From Spirochaetaceae bacterium (GTDB taxonomy: Bacteria > Spirochaetota > Spirochaetia > SZUA-6 > Fen-1364): a stretch of DNA of 8,031 nt. This document shows, in pieces, positions 1-6,057 of the stretch. Every line of letters starts with the position of its first letter. Position 1 is the stretch's first letter. The position numbers and the translations under genes were made by a program. The notes beneath the pieces were generated by a model. It searched no databases. It was not told where the DNA came from and was given only the letters and a program-made list of their open reading frames with translations. Location of the stretch: assembly GCA_003141795.1 (NCBI GenBank), contig PLNO01000195.1:755-8785 (forward strand), given 5' to 3'.

Positions 1-866
1 TCTTCGGCTTCCTCGGCCCCAACGGCGCAGGCAAGACCTCCACCATCATGATGCTGCTGGGCATATCGCGGCCCACGGCAGGGGAGATTCGCCTTTTCGG
101 GGAGGTGTACACGCCGGAGAGGCTCGACCTGCGGCGGAGGATCGGCGTCGTTCCCGAAAAGCACCCCCGCGGCGTATGGGCATGGATGACCGCGAGGGAG
201 TACCTCTCCCTCTTCGCGGATCTCTTCGAGGTGCCCCGGGCGGCGGAACGCATCGACTCGCTCCTGTCGAAAGTGGACTTGGAGAGGTTCCGCAACAAGC
301 GCGTGAAGGAGTTCTCCCGCGGCATGCTGCAGAAGCTGAGCATCATCCGCGCCCTGCTTCCCGATCCCGACATCCTGTTTCTGGACGAGCCCATCTCGGG
401 GCTCGATCCCATCGGGATCAAGCAGGTGAGGGACCTCATCGTGTCGGAGAACAGGGAAGGTCGCACCATCTTCATCTCCAGCCATCAGCTCTCGGAGATG
501 GAGAAGATCTGCCACCGGGTGGCCATCATCTTCAGGGGAAAGCTCATGGTGGAGGACACCATGGCGAACCTCCTCTCCCGCATGACCCCTGACCGGGAGA
601 TCCACGTGGAGCTGGAGAGCATCCCCGATGCGACGGTATCCCGGCTGCGGGACCTGCCCTTCGTTCGCGACGTATCGGCCCTGGAGACGACCCTCATCGT
701 CAGGCTCTCCAAGGAGGGCGATTTCCGCAAGGCGCTGTCCGAGCAGCTCATTCGGGAAGGCCTCGTGCCGTTGAGCATCGCGGAGAAGACCCCGTCACTG
801 GAGGAGGCCTTCATCACCATCACGCAGGAGAACATCGACCTGCTGGCGCGCGGGGGGAAGCGATGA
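1..866 (+). CDS. ABC transporter ATP-binding protein, 5' end cut by window
   Basis: This is the nucleotide-binding subunit of an ABC-2 type transporter; it hydrolyses ATP on the cytoplasmic face to drive the permease encoded next. The reading frame is already open at base 3 and enters directly at the Walker A motif GPNGAGKT, so roughly the first 30-40 residues are missing. After it come the signature FSRGM (variant of LSGGQ), Walker B ILFLDE, D-loop GLDP and H-loop SSH. At the Q-loop the sequence reads GVVPE, with Glu where many ABC proteins have Gln; this is common in GldA/NatA/drug-exporter-like ATPases. The C-terminal 70-80 residues form the small accessory domain ending in the usual LEEAF motif. 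The stop codon overlaps the permease start by 4 bp (ATGA at 863-866), which implies translational coupling. Family is certain; substrate is not visible. The nearest type is GldA-like. Confidence 0.93.
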   Translation, partial: FGFLGPNGAGKTSTIMMLLGISRPTAGEIRLFGEVYTPERLDLRRRIGVVPEKHPRGVWAWMTAREYLSLFADLFEVPRAAERIDSLLSKVDLERFRNKRVKEFSRGMLQKLSIIRALLPDPDILFLDEPISGLDPIGIKQVRDLIVSENREGRTIFISSHQLSEMEKICHRVAIIFRGKLMVEDTMANLLSRMTPDREIHVELESIPDATVSRLRDLPFVRDVSALETTLIVRLSKEGDFRKALSEQLIREGLVPLSIAEKTPSLEEAFITITQENIDLLARGGKR

Positions 867-1732
867 GCGGGCGACTTCACGCTTCCGCCGTCATCGCCCG
901 AAGGCAGGCCTTCGAGACGCTTCTCTCTCCCGGCCTGTACGTGACGCTCGCCGCGGGTCTCGTCATGGGCTTCTTCCTCGTGTCGGGCTTCTCCTCTTCG
1001 ATCGATTCCGCGGGGTTCAATCCCGCGCTCAACCCGCTGTACGACCTCATCTCCCGCGTCCTCGCCGGGAGCTTCGGCGAGGCGTTTGTCGGGAAGCTTT
1101 TCGCCGAAGGCCCTTTCACTTTGACGCTCATCGTGTCGTTCCTTCCCGTTTTCCTCTTCCTCTCCATCAGCTCCGTGTTCCGCTTCGGGCAGGAGAAGAG
1201 CGCCGGGGCGATCGAGCTCCTCACCTACGGCCCGTCCGACGGCACCTCCTACTTCGTGGCCTCCTTCCTCAAGGACGTCATCTTTTCGGCTGCCGCTCTC
1301 CTGCTCATCGCGGCTTTCCTCTGGATCACGGCGGGCGCGGGCAATCTCGTGCTGGGCCCTCTGTTCCTCGTGTCCCTGCCCATCCTCTTCCTGCTGTCGC
1401 TCGCCGCCTTCGCGTACGGGATTCTCTGCTCGATACTCTCTTCCAACGCATCGGCCGCGCTCGCCGGGTTCCTCGGGATCCTCGTCGTCTTCCTCCTCGT
1501 GCTGGCCGGCTCTTTCGCCGTGGCGGGAAGCTCCGTGCGTACGGTGGCGTCCGTGATAGCGGCCGTGTTGCAGTGGATTTCTCCCTTCTTTTATGCCGCG
1601 CTCTGCGCGCGAGGTTTCCAGGCCGGGAGCCTCTTCGGGCTCCTGGGAGGCATGGGCCTGCTCATCGTTCTGACGGCCGCGATCCTCGTCGTGAGCCATT
1701 TCCTCATCCGACAGAGGGGGGTGCGGGCATGA
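863..1732 (+). CDS. ABC-2 type transporter permease (GldF-like)
   Basis: This 289-residue polytopic membrane protein is the transmembrane partner of the preceding ATPase. Hydrophobic stretches lie near residues 25-43, 86-106, 134-156, 162-188, 197-221, 228-248 and 256-283. The loop after the second helix reads EKSAGAIELLTYGPSDG (111-127), which matches the E-K-x-x-G-x-I-E-L-L motif of ABC-2 permeases of the GldF/NosY type that contact the ATPase. The start codon at 863 overlaps the ATPase stop, and its own stop (1730-1732) overlaps the start of the exported-protein gene at 1729, so the three genes very probably form one transcript. The neighbouring exported protein hints at a role in envelope export or assembly, but the substrate cannot be read from sequence. 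Confidence 0.9.
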   Translation: MSGRLHASAVIARRQAFETLLSPGLYVTLAAGLVMGFFLVSGFSSSIDSAGFNPALNPLYDLISRVLAGSFGEAFVGKLFAEGPFTLTLIVSFLPVFLFLSISSVFRFGQEKSAGAIELLTYGPSDGTSYFVASFLKDVIFSAAALLLIAAFLWITAGAGNLVLGPLFLVSLPILFLLSLAAFAYGILCSILSSNASAALAGFLGILVVFLLVLAGSFAVAGSSVRTVASVIAAVLQWISPFFYAALCARGFQAGSLFGLLGGMGLLIVLTAAILVVSHFLIRQRGVRA

Positions 1733-3078
1733 GGCGCATCACTGTAGCGGCTCTTCTCCTCCTGCTTCCCCTCAGCGCGTCTTTTACCGAGGTGCCGGTG
1801 CGCACCGAGCAGCTGATCTGGTCGATGCTCTCCTTCAACGGTCGCGACTATTCGCCCGCCTTTGCCACGGAGGACTCGGATACGATCTACCTCCTGGCCG
1901 GCGTGGACAATTTCCTCAGCCTGCGGGAGACACTCGTGTACTGGTGGCCGATCAGCTCGGAATGGAAGACCGACACCGACACGTTGAACGTGCAGTTCCC
2001 CGGATCCCTTGAGCTCCGTGACAGCCATGGCGCCGTACGCAGGCTCGAGCTCGAGTCCTACACGTACTTCAACATCCGGGGCGACTACGAGGTGAACTGG
2101 AAGGTCGTGACGGGTACGGCCGCCGAGCAGGAGCTCGCGAAATACGCGAGCCTCTACAACTCGTACTTCAAGGCCGTACAGGACTATCAGGTACGGAACG
2201 GGGCCTATACCACGGAGCTGCAGTCCCTGGCCGCCCGGATCCAGAAGTTGAAGGACGAGCGCCGGGATTACGCCGCGCTCCTGCAGCGGCTGAATACGCT
2301 TCCCGCGCCCGTTGCTCCCGTGGCGCCTGGCTACTACGTCGTGCCGCCCGCAAGCATGCAGAAAGCGTTCATCCTCAACCTGCCCACGGGCCGCTACTCC
2401 CTGCGCTTCATCAATCCTGACGGAAGCGTCGCACAGGGATCAGAGAAGACGGTCGTCGTGCATTCCCGCAGGCGGACCGGCGGCGTCGGCTTCGAGGTCA
2501 TCCCGAGCGATAAATGGACGCGCCCGGAGGCCTCGGTCACGCCGTCTTCCACGCTGTACGTCAACGGAAGCGCCGACCTTTACCTGCGGCCGTTCCTGGA
2601 GGACGAGTTCAACGATCTATCCTATGCGCGCACGGTGAACAACGCGGCGCGCGGCAACGCGAACATCGCGCGCTGGGTGAGGATCCAGCAGGTGCCGCGC
2701 GCGACGATCCGCATGGACAGCCCGGGGAACGGCATCACGATCCTCAAGGAGAGTCCCTTCCTCGTGCGGCAGTCGCAGGGCAACAGCCTCGGCTACACCA
2801 TCACCGCATGGGTCCCTAATGGCCCCGACAAGGACACGCAGCCCAACCTCGTGGCGTTCCGCGTGCCGATGAACGGGGGGGCGAAGGCGATCCGCATCAG
2901 GGCTGCCGACCAGAACGCTGCATTCCTCGCGGGCGGCGAACGGGAGATCAGGGTCGTCGGTCCCCTGCCGCGGACAGGGCTGCTCGTGATCCTCGCCCTC
3001 AGCCCGCTCCTCGTGCTGGCACTCGTGCTGACTCTCCGCGCCCGCACCTATGCGGGGAAATCACTCCAGGGCGACTGA
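1729..3078 (+). CDS. Exported, C-terminally membrane-anchored protein of unknown function
   Basis: I do not recognise this 449-residue protein. The frame is open upstream, but I place the start at ATG 1729 because it gives an ATGA overlap with the permease stop and a clean signal peptide (charged MRR, then a leucine-rich core, ending around residue 18). A mostly beta-looking region follows (20-125), then a helical, probably coiled-coil stretch (about 131-190), a Pro/Ala-rich linker (191-200, PAPVAPVAP), a second predicted beta region with possible Ig-like character (205-410), and one hydrophobic helix near 416-435 followed by basic residues (LRARTYAGK). This layout suggests a large extracytoplasmic part held by a C-terminal anchor. 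Being third in an ABC operon, it may be an accessory or assembly factor of that transporter. Its 3' end (codons from about residue 410) is duplicated at 4005-4131. Confidence 0.8.
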   Translation: MRRITVAALLLLLPLSASFTEVPVRTEQLIWSMLSFNGRDYSPAFATEDSDTIYLLAGVDNFLSLRETLVYWWPISSEWKTDTDTLNVQFPGSLELRDSHGAVRRLELESYTYFNIRGDYEVNWKVVTGTAAEQELAKYASLYNSYFKAVQDYQVRNGAYTTELQSLAARIQKLKDERRDYAALLQRLNTLPAPVAPVAPGYYVVPPASMQKAFILNLPTGRYSLRFINPDGSVAQGSEKTVVVHSRRRTGGVGFEVIPSDKWTRPEASVTPSSTLYVNGSADLYLRPFLEDEFNDLSYARTVNNAARGNANIARWVRIQQVPRATIRMDSPGNGITILKESPFLVRQSQGNSLGYTITAWVPNGPDKDTQPNLVAFRVPMNGGAKAIRIRAADQNAAFLAGGEREIRVVGPLPRTGLLVILALSPLLVLALVLTLRARTYAGKSLQGD

Positions 3079-3081
3079 CCG
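2955..3081 (+). repeat. Direct repeat A, copy 1: 3' end of the exported-protein gene
   Basis: This stretch covers the last 41 or so codons, the stop codon and two or three bases beyond it. It matches 4005-4131 with an offset of exactly 1050 bp and no gaps. Up to the Gly-Lys codons before the tail I count five mismatches, all at third codon positions and all silent; the last few codons before Asp-stop differ (SLQG here, PVRE in the other copy). Similarity begins abruptly at 2955 and ends just after the stop. Confidence 0.92.
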
Positions 3082-3143
3082 CATCGAGTGAGGGGACAGT
3101 CCGTTACGGCCGCGCAGTCGCGCCGGTGCGGTTCCGGGGGGCT

Positions 3144-3587
3144 TCAGCCGAAGCGCCCGCAGTAGCGGACGATCCTTTCCGCCATGGCGAACAGCTCCGG
3201 GGCTCCCTCCAGCGCCTGGCCGAAGAGGTCCTTGAGGTCATCGGTCTCGTACTCGTGCACGATGTCGTTCCTGAGCTGCTTCAGGTCCCGGATGCGTTGC
3301 GCGGAGCTGACGAGGCCCCTTTTCTCAGCCCTGTTGATGACGTCGATCAGGGCCCCGCCGTCTTCCAGCTCCATCGCGTCTATGCTGCGGAGGACCCTGC
3401 TCGTGATGATGTCGATTGTCCTGGCGAACCTGCTGGCCAGGTTCTCGAACGCGTCGAACTCCTCCTCCGTATAGCCGTCCTTGATCCCGATCCGCGTGCA
3501 CTTCTCCTGGGAGCGGCGCAGCCATTCGACGGACTTCCGCATACCCTCGAGGTTTGCCTTGAGCAGGGCCAGCGTGTCAGCGGTCAT
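3144..3587 (-). CDS. hepT: HEPN-domain toxin, HepT type (RNase of MntA/HepT pair)
   Basis: This 147-residue, mostly helical protein carries the HEPN catalytic motif R106-x4-H111-x-Y113 (RNDIVHEY), the R-x4-6-H signature of HEPN ribonucleases and the extended RX4HXY form seen in HepT toxins. In studied type VII systems HepT cleaves RNA and is silenced when MntA attaches AMP to the tyrosine of this motif, here Tyr113. The gene starts at ATG 3587, overlapping the antitoxin stop by 4 bp, with no strong Shine-Dalgarno of its own, so coupled translation is likely. It is convergent with the exported-protein gene; 65 bp separate the two stops. The protein could instead be a plain HI0074-like nucleotidyltransferase-binding subunit without toxicity, but the intact R/H/Y motif favours an active enzyme. 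Confidence 0.87.
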   Translation of the reverse strand: MTADTLALLKANLEGMRKSVEWLRRSQEKCTRIGIKDGYTEEEFDAFENLASRFARTIDIITSRVLRSIDAMELEDGGALIDVINRAEKRGLVSSAQRIRDLKQLRNDIVHEYETDDLKDLFGQALEGAPELFAMAERIVRYCGRFG

Positions 3588-3868
3588 TGCAGCGCCACCC
3601 CCGTCTCCTGGGCGATCCGCACGATGGGATCCCGCGCGTCCGCCGCAACGATGATGTCAATGCGTTGGTCACCCAGGGTGTCGCAGAGCATGCCCCTGAT
3701 CTGTCTCTTCTCCGTTCCGCCGATGGCGCTGGAAAGGATGAGGAGGTCGATGTCCCCTCCGCGCTTGGCGTCGTCCGCGCGGGAGCCGAAAAGGATGACC
3801 CGGGCCTCGGTGTCGAAGCGCTTCACGGTGACGAGGATGTGCTCCTTGTCCTGCTCGGAGATCCGCAT
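3584..3868 (-). CDS. mntA: MntA-type minimal nucleotidyltransferase antitoxin
   Basis: This 94-residue protein is a minimal nucleotidyltransferase of the DNA polymerase beta fold. Residues 27-41 read FGSRADDAKRGGDID: Gly28-Ser29, then the metal-binding Asp39 and Asp41, and the third carboxylate is Asp71 in RIDII. All three aspartates are present, so AMP transfer should be possible. The spacing is GS-x9-DxD, one residue shorter than the usual GS-x10-DxD. Known partners AMPylate the HEPN toxin encoded directly downstream, and the ATGA overlap with that gene supports co-production. Start ATG 3868 is chosen because it gives the normal N-terminal helix before the first strand; there is no Shine-Dalgarno upstream, and the promoter at 3876-3905 puts the transcript start on or next to this ATG. 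Confidence 0.88.
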   Translation of the reverse strand: MRISEQDKEHILVTVKRFDTEARVILFGSRADDAKRGGDIDLLILSSAIGGTEKRQIRGMLCDTLGDQRIDIIVAADARDPIVRIAQETGVALQ

Positions 3869-3875
3869 GCAGGCA

Positions 3876-3905
3876 ATGATAGGGGGCTGGGCAGCCAGGG
3901 GTCAA
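3876..3905 (-). promoter_or_regulatory. Promoter of the mntA-hepT pair with palindrome in the spacer
   Basis: Read on the minus strand, TTGACC (3905-3900) and TATCAT (3881-3876) are separated by 18 bp; each matches the sigma-70-type consensus at five of six bases. The expected transcript start is 6-7 bases after the -10 element, that is at the A of the mntA ATG (3868) or one base before it, so the message would be leaderless. The spacer holds the inverted repeat GGCTG-GG-CAGCC (3885-3896), a candidate operator for autoregulation by the toxin-antitoxin complex. The promoter is inferred from sequence only. Confidence 0.55.
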
Positions 3906-4004
3906 GGTGCAGGGGCGGGACGCATTCGTGGAGGTGACCCGATCTTGCGGACATGCCGACCGTCTGGGGGGGACCTGCCGCGGAGCACCCGACCCGCCCG
4001 AGGA
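3906..4004. other. Unassigned spacer between antitoxin promoter and repeat copy 2
   Basis: This GC-rich stretch runs from the mntA promoter to the abrupt start of repeat copy 2. The plus-strand frame that enters the repeat is open here from GTG 3907, but its translation does not resemble the residues preceding the repeated segment in the exported protein, and there is no convincing ribosome binding site. I see no RNA gene, integrase site or insertion-sequence end in it. Confidence 0.5.
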
Positions 4005-4128
4005 CGTCGGTCCCCTGCCGCGGACAGGCCTGCTCGTGATCCTCGCCCTCAGCCCGCTTCTGGTGCTGGCACTCGTGCTGACTCTCCGTGCCCGCACCTA
4101 CGCGGGGAAACCGGTCCGAGAGGACTGA
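4005..4128 (+). pseudogene. Orphan 3' fragment of an exported-protein gene (repeat A, copy 2)
   Basis: The frame here encodes about 40 residues beginning VGPLPRTGLLV, including the complete hydrophobic anchor helix and the basic ARTYAGK tail, then PVRED and a stop. It is the same as the end of the protein encoded at 1729-3078 apart from the last few residues. Everything upstream of the anchor is missing, so it cannot make the full protein. The silent nature of the differences shows that this copy evolved for some time as part of a working coding gene, so it is best read as the displaced 3' end of a paralogue or allele, not as a fresh local duplication. A short translated membrane peptide from GTG 3907 is possible but unsupported. 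Confidence 0.8.
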
Positions 4129-4131
4129 CCG
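4005..4131 (+). repeat. Direct repeat A, copy 2
   Basis: This is the partner of 2955-3081, with 127 aligned bases and no gaps. Together the two copies bracket the toxin-antitoxin pair. Recombination between them would remove the pair and leave one intact exported-protein gene with the other copy's tail. Confidence 0.92.
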
Positions 4132-4133
4132 TC

Positions 4134-4155
4134 GGCCCGCCCGAATGGCGGGGCC
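4134..4155 (+). terminator. GC-rich hairpin after the orphan 3' fragment
   Basis: GGCCCGCC and GGCGGGGCC can pair around a CGAAT loop, with one bulged G, a few bases after the stop at 4128. No T run follows (CAAAG), so it is not a canonical intrinsic terminator. It may be the remnant transcription end of the gene whose 3' fragment lies just upstream; no equivalent follows the intact copy at 3078. Confidence 0.3.
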
Positions 4156-4205
4156 CAAAGCTCGGCCGGGAAAGCTCGTGTCTATCAGGAAGACCAGTCT
4201 TCCGA

Positions 4206-4808
4206 TCAGCTCTTGCCGTAGCGCAGCCCATCGACGAGCAGAGCGACCATACGCCGCGCGTGATCCGGGCCGTGTTCGTAAGCGGTCCTGCACAAGCTCG
4301 CGACCGCGTCCAAAAGATCCTCCGCAGCGTAACCGGCGCGGACTTCGCCGGCGGCTGCCGCGGACTCGAGAAGTGATCGCAGTGCGGGTTGGAGTCGCTG
4401 CTGGAAATATGCGGGCAAGGGGTCGAAGGCCGGGTTTCCCGAATGCAAGGCGGAGGCCAGACCTCGTTTGGTTCCAAGAAAAGTCGCGTATCGTTGCATC
4501 CATTGCGTCAGTGCCTCGCCAGGCTTGTGCTCGGCGGCCAGAATCGGCGCCGCGTTCGCGCAGGCATCTATCTCGTGACGAAAGACGGCCGCAATAAGGT
4601 CGGCGCGCTGCGGAAAGTGGCGATAAAATGTCCCGATGCCGACCCCGGCCTTTTCGACGATTTCTCGCACGGGAGCATCCACTCCAGATGTCGAGAATAC
4701 CTCGATAGCCGCCTGGAGCAACGCGTCGATGTTGCGCTGTGCGTCTATGCGCACTCGCCCATCCTTGTGCTTTAGCCTCTCCCCCTTGTTCTCCAAATTG
4801 CCGTTCAC
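4206..4808 (-). CDS. TetR-family transcriptional regulator
   Basis: This is a 200-residue repressor-type protein with an N-terminal TetR DNA-binding domain: helix-turn-helix around residues 43-66, including VREIVEKAGVGIGTFYRHF. The C-terminal helical ligand domain (about 85-195) resembles the SbtR-like group. The frame is open further upstream, but I choose GTG 4808 because AAGGAG sits 7 bases before it, and longer versions would run into the divergent promoter and lack a ribosome site. It is divergent from the hydrolase and SDR genes, the classic layout for local control of a small enzyme operon, and the palindrome at 4828-4842 is a natural operator for both directions. The inducer is unknown. 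Composition is clearly less GC-rich than the ABC operon to the left. Confidence 0.9.
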   Translation of the reverse strand: MNGNLENKGERLKHKDGRVRIDAQRNIDALLQAAIEVFSTSGVDAPVREIVEKAGVGIGTFYRHFPQRADLIAAVFRHEIDACANAAPILAAEHKPGEALTQWMQRYATFLGTKRGLASALHSGNPAFDPLPAYFQQRLQPALRSLLESAAAAGEVRAGYAAEDLLDAVASLCRTAYEHGPDHARRMVALLVDGLRYGKS

Positions 4809-4819
4809 CAAGTTTCTCC

Positions 4820-4857
4820 TTGACAATCGGAACGTTGTTCCGCTTAACTTTAATGTA
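4820..4857. promoter_or_regulatory. Divergent promoter region with candidate TetR operator
   Basis: A perfect inverted repeat CGGAAC-GTT-GTTCCG lies at 4828-4842, with flanking AA (4825-4826) and TT (4844-4845) extending the symmetry after one mismatch. On the plus strand a consensus -35 box TTGACA (4820-4825) abuts it; -10 candidates are weak (TAACTT 4845-4850 with a 19-bp spacer). On the minus strand TGGTCA (4880-4875) and TACATT (4857-4852) are 17 bp apart and would start tetR transcription near 4845. Repressor bound here would block both. The symmetry is seen; its use by the adjacent TetR is inference. Confidence 0.6.
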
Positions 4858-4908
4858 GCACAGCGAAGCGGCGTTGACCACACCTCGATTCAAATGAAGG
4901 AGAACACC

Positions 4909-4976
4909 ATGCATGGCAAACGCGTCGCCCTGGTCACCGGGGCTAATCAAGGGGTCGGCTTTCAGATCGCAAAGGA
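4909..4976 (+). repeat. Direct repeat B, copy 1: SDR 5' coding sequence
   Basis: The first 68 bases of the hydrolase gene match 6058-6125 with about seven mismatches, and the similarity stops abruptly at AAAGGA. Weaker similarity continues upstream into the leaders (GTTG at 4873 and at 6024 both begin a related stretch ending in the ribosome site and ATG), so the duplicated unit included the 5' leader. Confidence 0.88.
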
Positions 4977-5943
4977 TCACGCATTGATAGGTAAAGCCGC
5001 AAACATACCGGTCACCGCAGCCACTCCTGTTCTCTCTTTCAGTCCGGTCGTGTTGTCGGTTCCGGGGCGCGCCGTGGATCTGGAGATAAAGGTTTCCGCG
5101 CCGGCGACTGGGCGCAATCTGCCCATCATTCTTCTCTCGCATGGCCATGGAAACTCGAACAATCTCTCCTCGCTGAACGGCTACGGGCCGCTCGCCAATT
5201 TCTATGCGGCTCACGGCTTTGTCGTCATCCAGCCCACCCATCTGAGCTCAAAGTCGCTAAGCCTGGACCCAAACGGTCCTGAAGGACCCTTGTTCTGGCG
5301 ATCCCGCGTAGAGGATATGAAGCGCATCCTTGACCAGCTTGATTTCATCGAGGCTTCGGTTCCGGGACTCAGCGGGCGTCTAGATCGTAGCCGAGTTGCT
5401 GTCGTCGGGCATTCGATGGGCGGGCATACGGCAGGTATGTTGCTGGGTGCGCGCCTGACCGATCCCAAAAACGGAAAGATCGTCGATATGGCCGAACCCC
5501 GGATCAAAGCAGGTGTGCTGCTTGCTGCTCCGGGCAACGGGGGTGCTGATCTCAGTGCATTTGCGACTGAGCATTATTCATTCTTCCGGCAGCCCAGCTT
5601 TGCTGAGATGACGAAGCCAGCACTCGTGGTGTTTGGCGATGGCGACATCGACATCTCCCACCATCTAACGGCTCGGGGTGCGGACTGGCACGCCGATCCG
5701 TACTTTCTGAGTAAAGGCCCCAAGTGCTTGCTCACTGTGGTTGGCGCAGGGCATGGTCTAGGCGGAGTTGCCGGATACGATGCGGCCGAGACGACGGACG
5801 AAAGCCCCGAACGGGTGGCTGTAGTCGAGCGGCTCACCTGGGCTTACCTCCGCTCCGCGCTGTACCCGGAAGACTCTGCCTGGTCCAAGGCGCGTGCGGC
5901 CCTTGCGGAGATGAAAGAACTGGGCTGGGTCGAATGCAAATGA
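4909..5943 (+). CDS. Alpha/beta hydrolase with an SDR-derived N-terminus (chimeric gene)
   Basis: The body of this 344-residue protein (from about residue 38) is a serine hydrolase of the alpha/beta fold, resembling chlorophyllase/dienelactone-type bacterial hydrolases. LLSHGHG (75-81) is the oxyanion strand-loop, GHSMGG (167-172) carries nucleophile Ser169, the acid is probably Asp244 or Asp246 in FGDGDID, and His282 in GAGHG completes the triad. Ester or thioester hydrolysis is expected; the substrate is unknown. The start at ATG 4909 is fixed by AAGGAG six bases upstream. The oddity is residues 1-23: MHGKRVALVTGANQGVG and what follows is the start of a short-chain dehydrogenase, nearly the same as the SDR encoded at 6058, after which the sequence switches to hydrolase. 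Only the first beta strand and glycine loop of a Rossmann fold are present, so no cofactor domain exists. A TTG at 4984 could be an older internal start. The gene lies under the divergent TetR promoter. Confidence 0.88.
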   Translation: MHGKRVALVTGANQGVGFQIAKDHALIGKAANIPVTAATPVLSFSPVVLSVPGRAVDLEIKVSAPATGRNLPIILLSHGHGNSNNLSSLNGYGPLANFYAAHGFVVIQPTHLSSKSLSLDPNGPEGPLFWRSRVEDMKRILDQLDFIEASVPGLSGRLDRSRVAVVGHSMGGHTAGMLLGARLTDPKNGKIVDMAEPRIKAGVLLAAPGNGGADLSAFATEHYSFFRQPSFAEMTKPALVVFGDGDIDISHHLTARGADWHADPYFLSKGPKCLLTVVGAGHGLGGVAGYDAAETTDESPERVAVVERLTWAYLRSALYPEDSAWSKARAALAEMKELGWVECK

Positions 5944-6057
5944 AGCATTGGCGTGCTACACGGTAAGTCCGGCCGTACTGGATCGAGAAGATACGCTCAT
6001 GTTCGCGAGCGCGGCGAGGTAGAGTTGGTCACACATCAATGCAAAAAGGAGATTACT
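5944..6057 (+). other. Spacer with leader and ribosome site of the SDR gene
   Basis: This stretch holds no gene. Its last 35 or so bases resemble the leader before the hydrolase gene (4873-4908) with a two-base gap and end in AAAAAGGAG seven bases before the SDR start codon. I see no copy of the TetR palindrome here, and no terminator, so the SDR could be read through from the hydrolase promoter. Confidence 0.5.

Noticed and set aside
485..1699. Long minus-strand open frame (404 codons) opposite the ABC genes
   Set aside because: Its translation is low-complexity, rich in Glu/Arg/Gly/His, as expected from the antisense of GC-rich coding DNA, and it opposes two clear ABC genes.
3079..3143. 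Possible bidirectional terminator between the convergent exported-protein and hepT genes
   Set aside because: I found no good stem followed by a T run on either strand.
3907..4128. Independent small membrane protein of 73 codons starting at GTG 3907
   Set aside because: There is no ribosome site, the first 33 codons lack any similarity to the parent gene, and the rest is explained by the duplicated 3' end.
4198..4207. Ten bases (TCTTCCGATC) identical to the core of a common sequencing adapter
   Set aside because: Bases on both sides do not match the adapter, part of the match lies in the tetR stop and a local palindrome, and a 10-base match in 8 kb is plausible by chance. Kept only as a reason to check reads at this junction.
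3126..4376. Plus-strand open frame of 416 codons opposite hepT/mntA
   Set aside because: It is antisense to two genes with intact catalytic motifs and has no recognisable motif of its own.
3823..5241. Minus-strand open frame of 472 codons across the toxin-antitoxin and tetR regions
   Set aside because: It crosses several recognised genes in other frames, shows no domain, and its length follows from high GC.
4909..5943. True bifunctional SDR-hydrolase enzyme
   Set aside because: Only about 23 SDR residues are present, with no catalytic Tyr/Lys or cofactor domain, so no dehydrogenase activity is possible from this gene.
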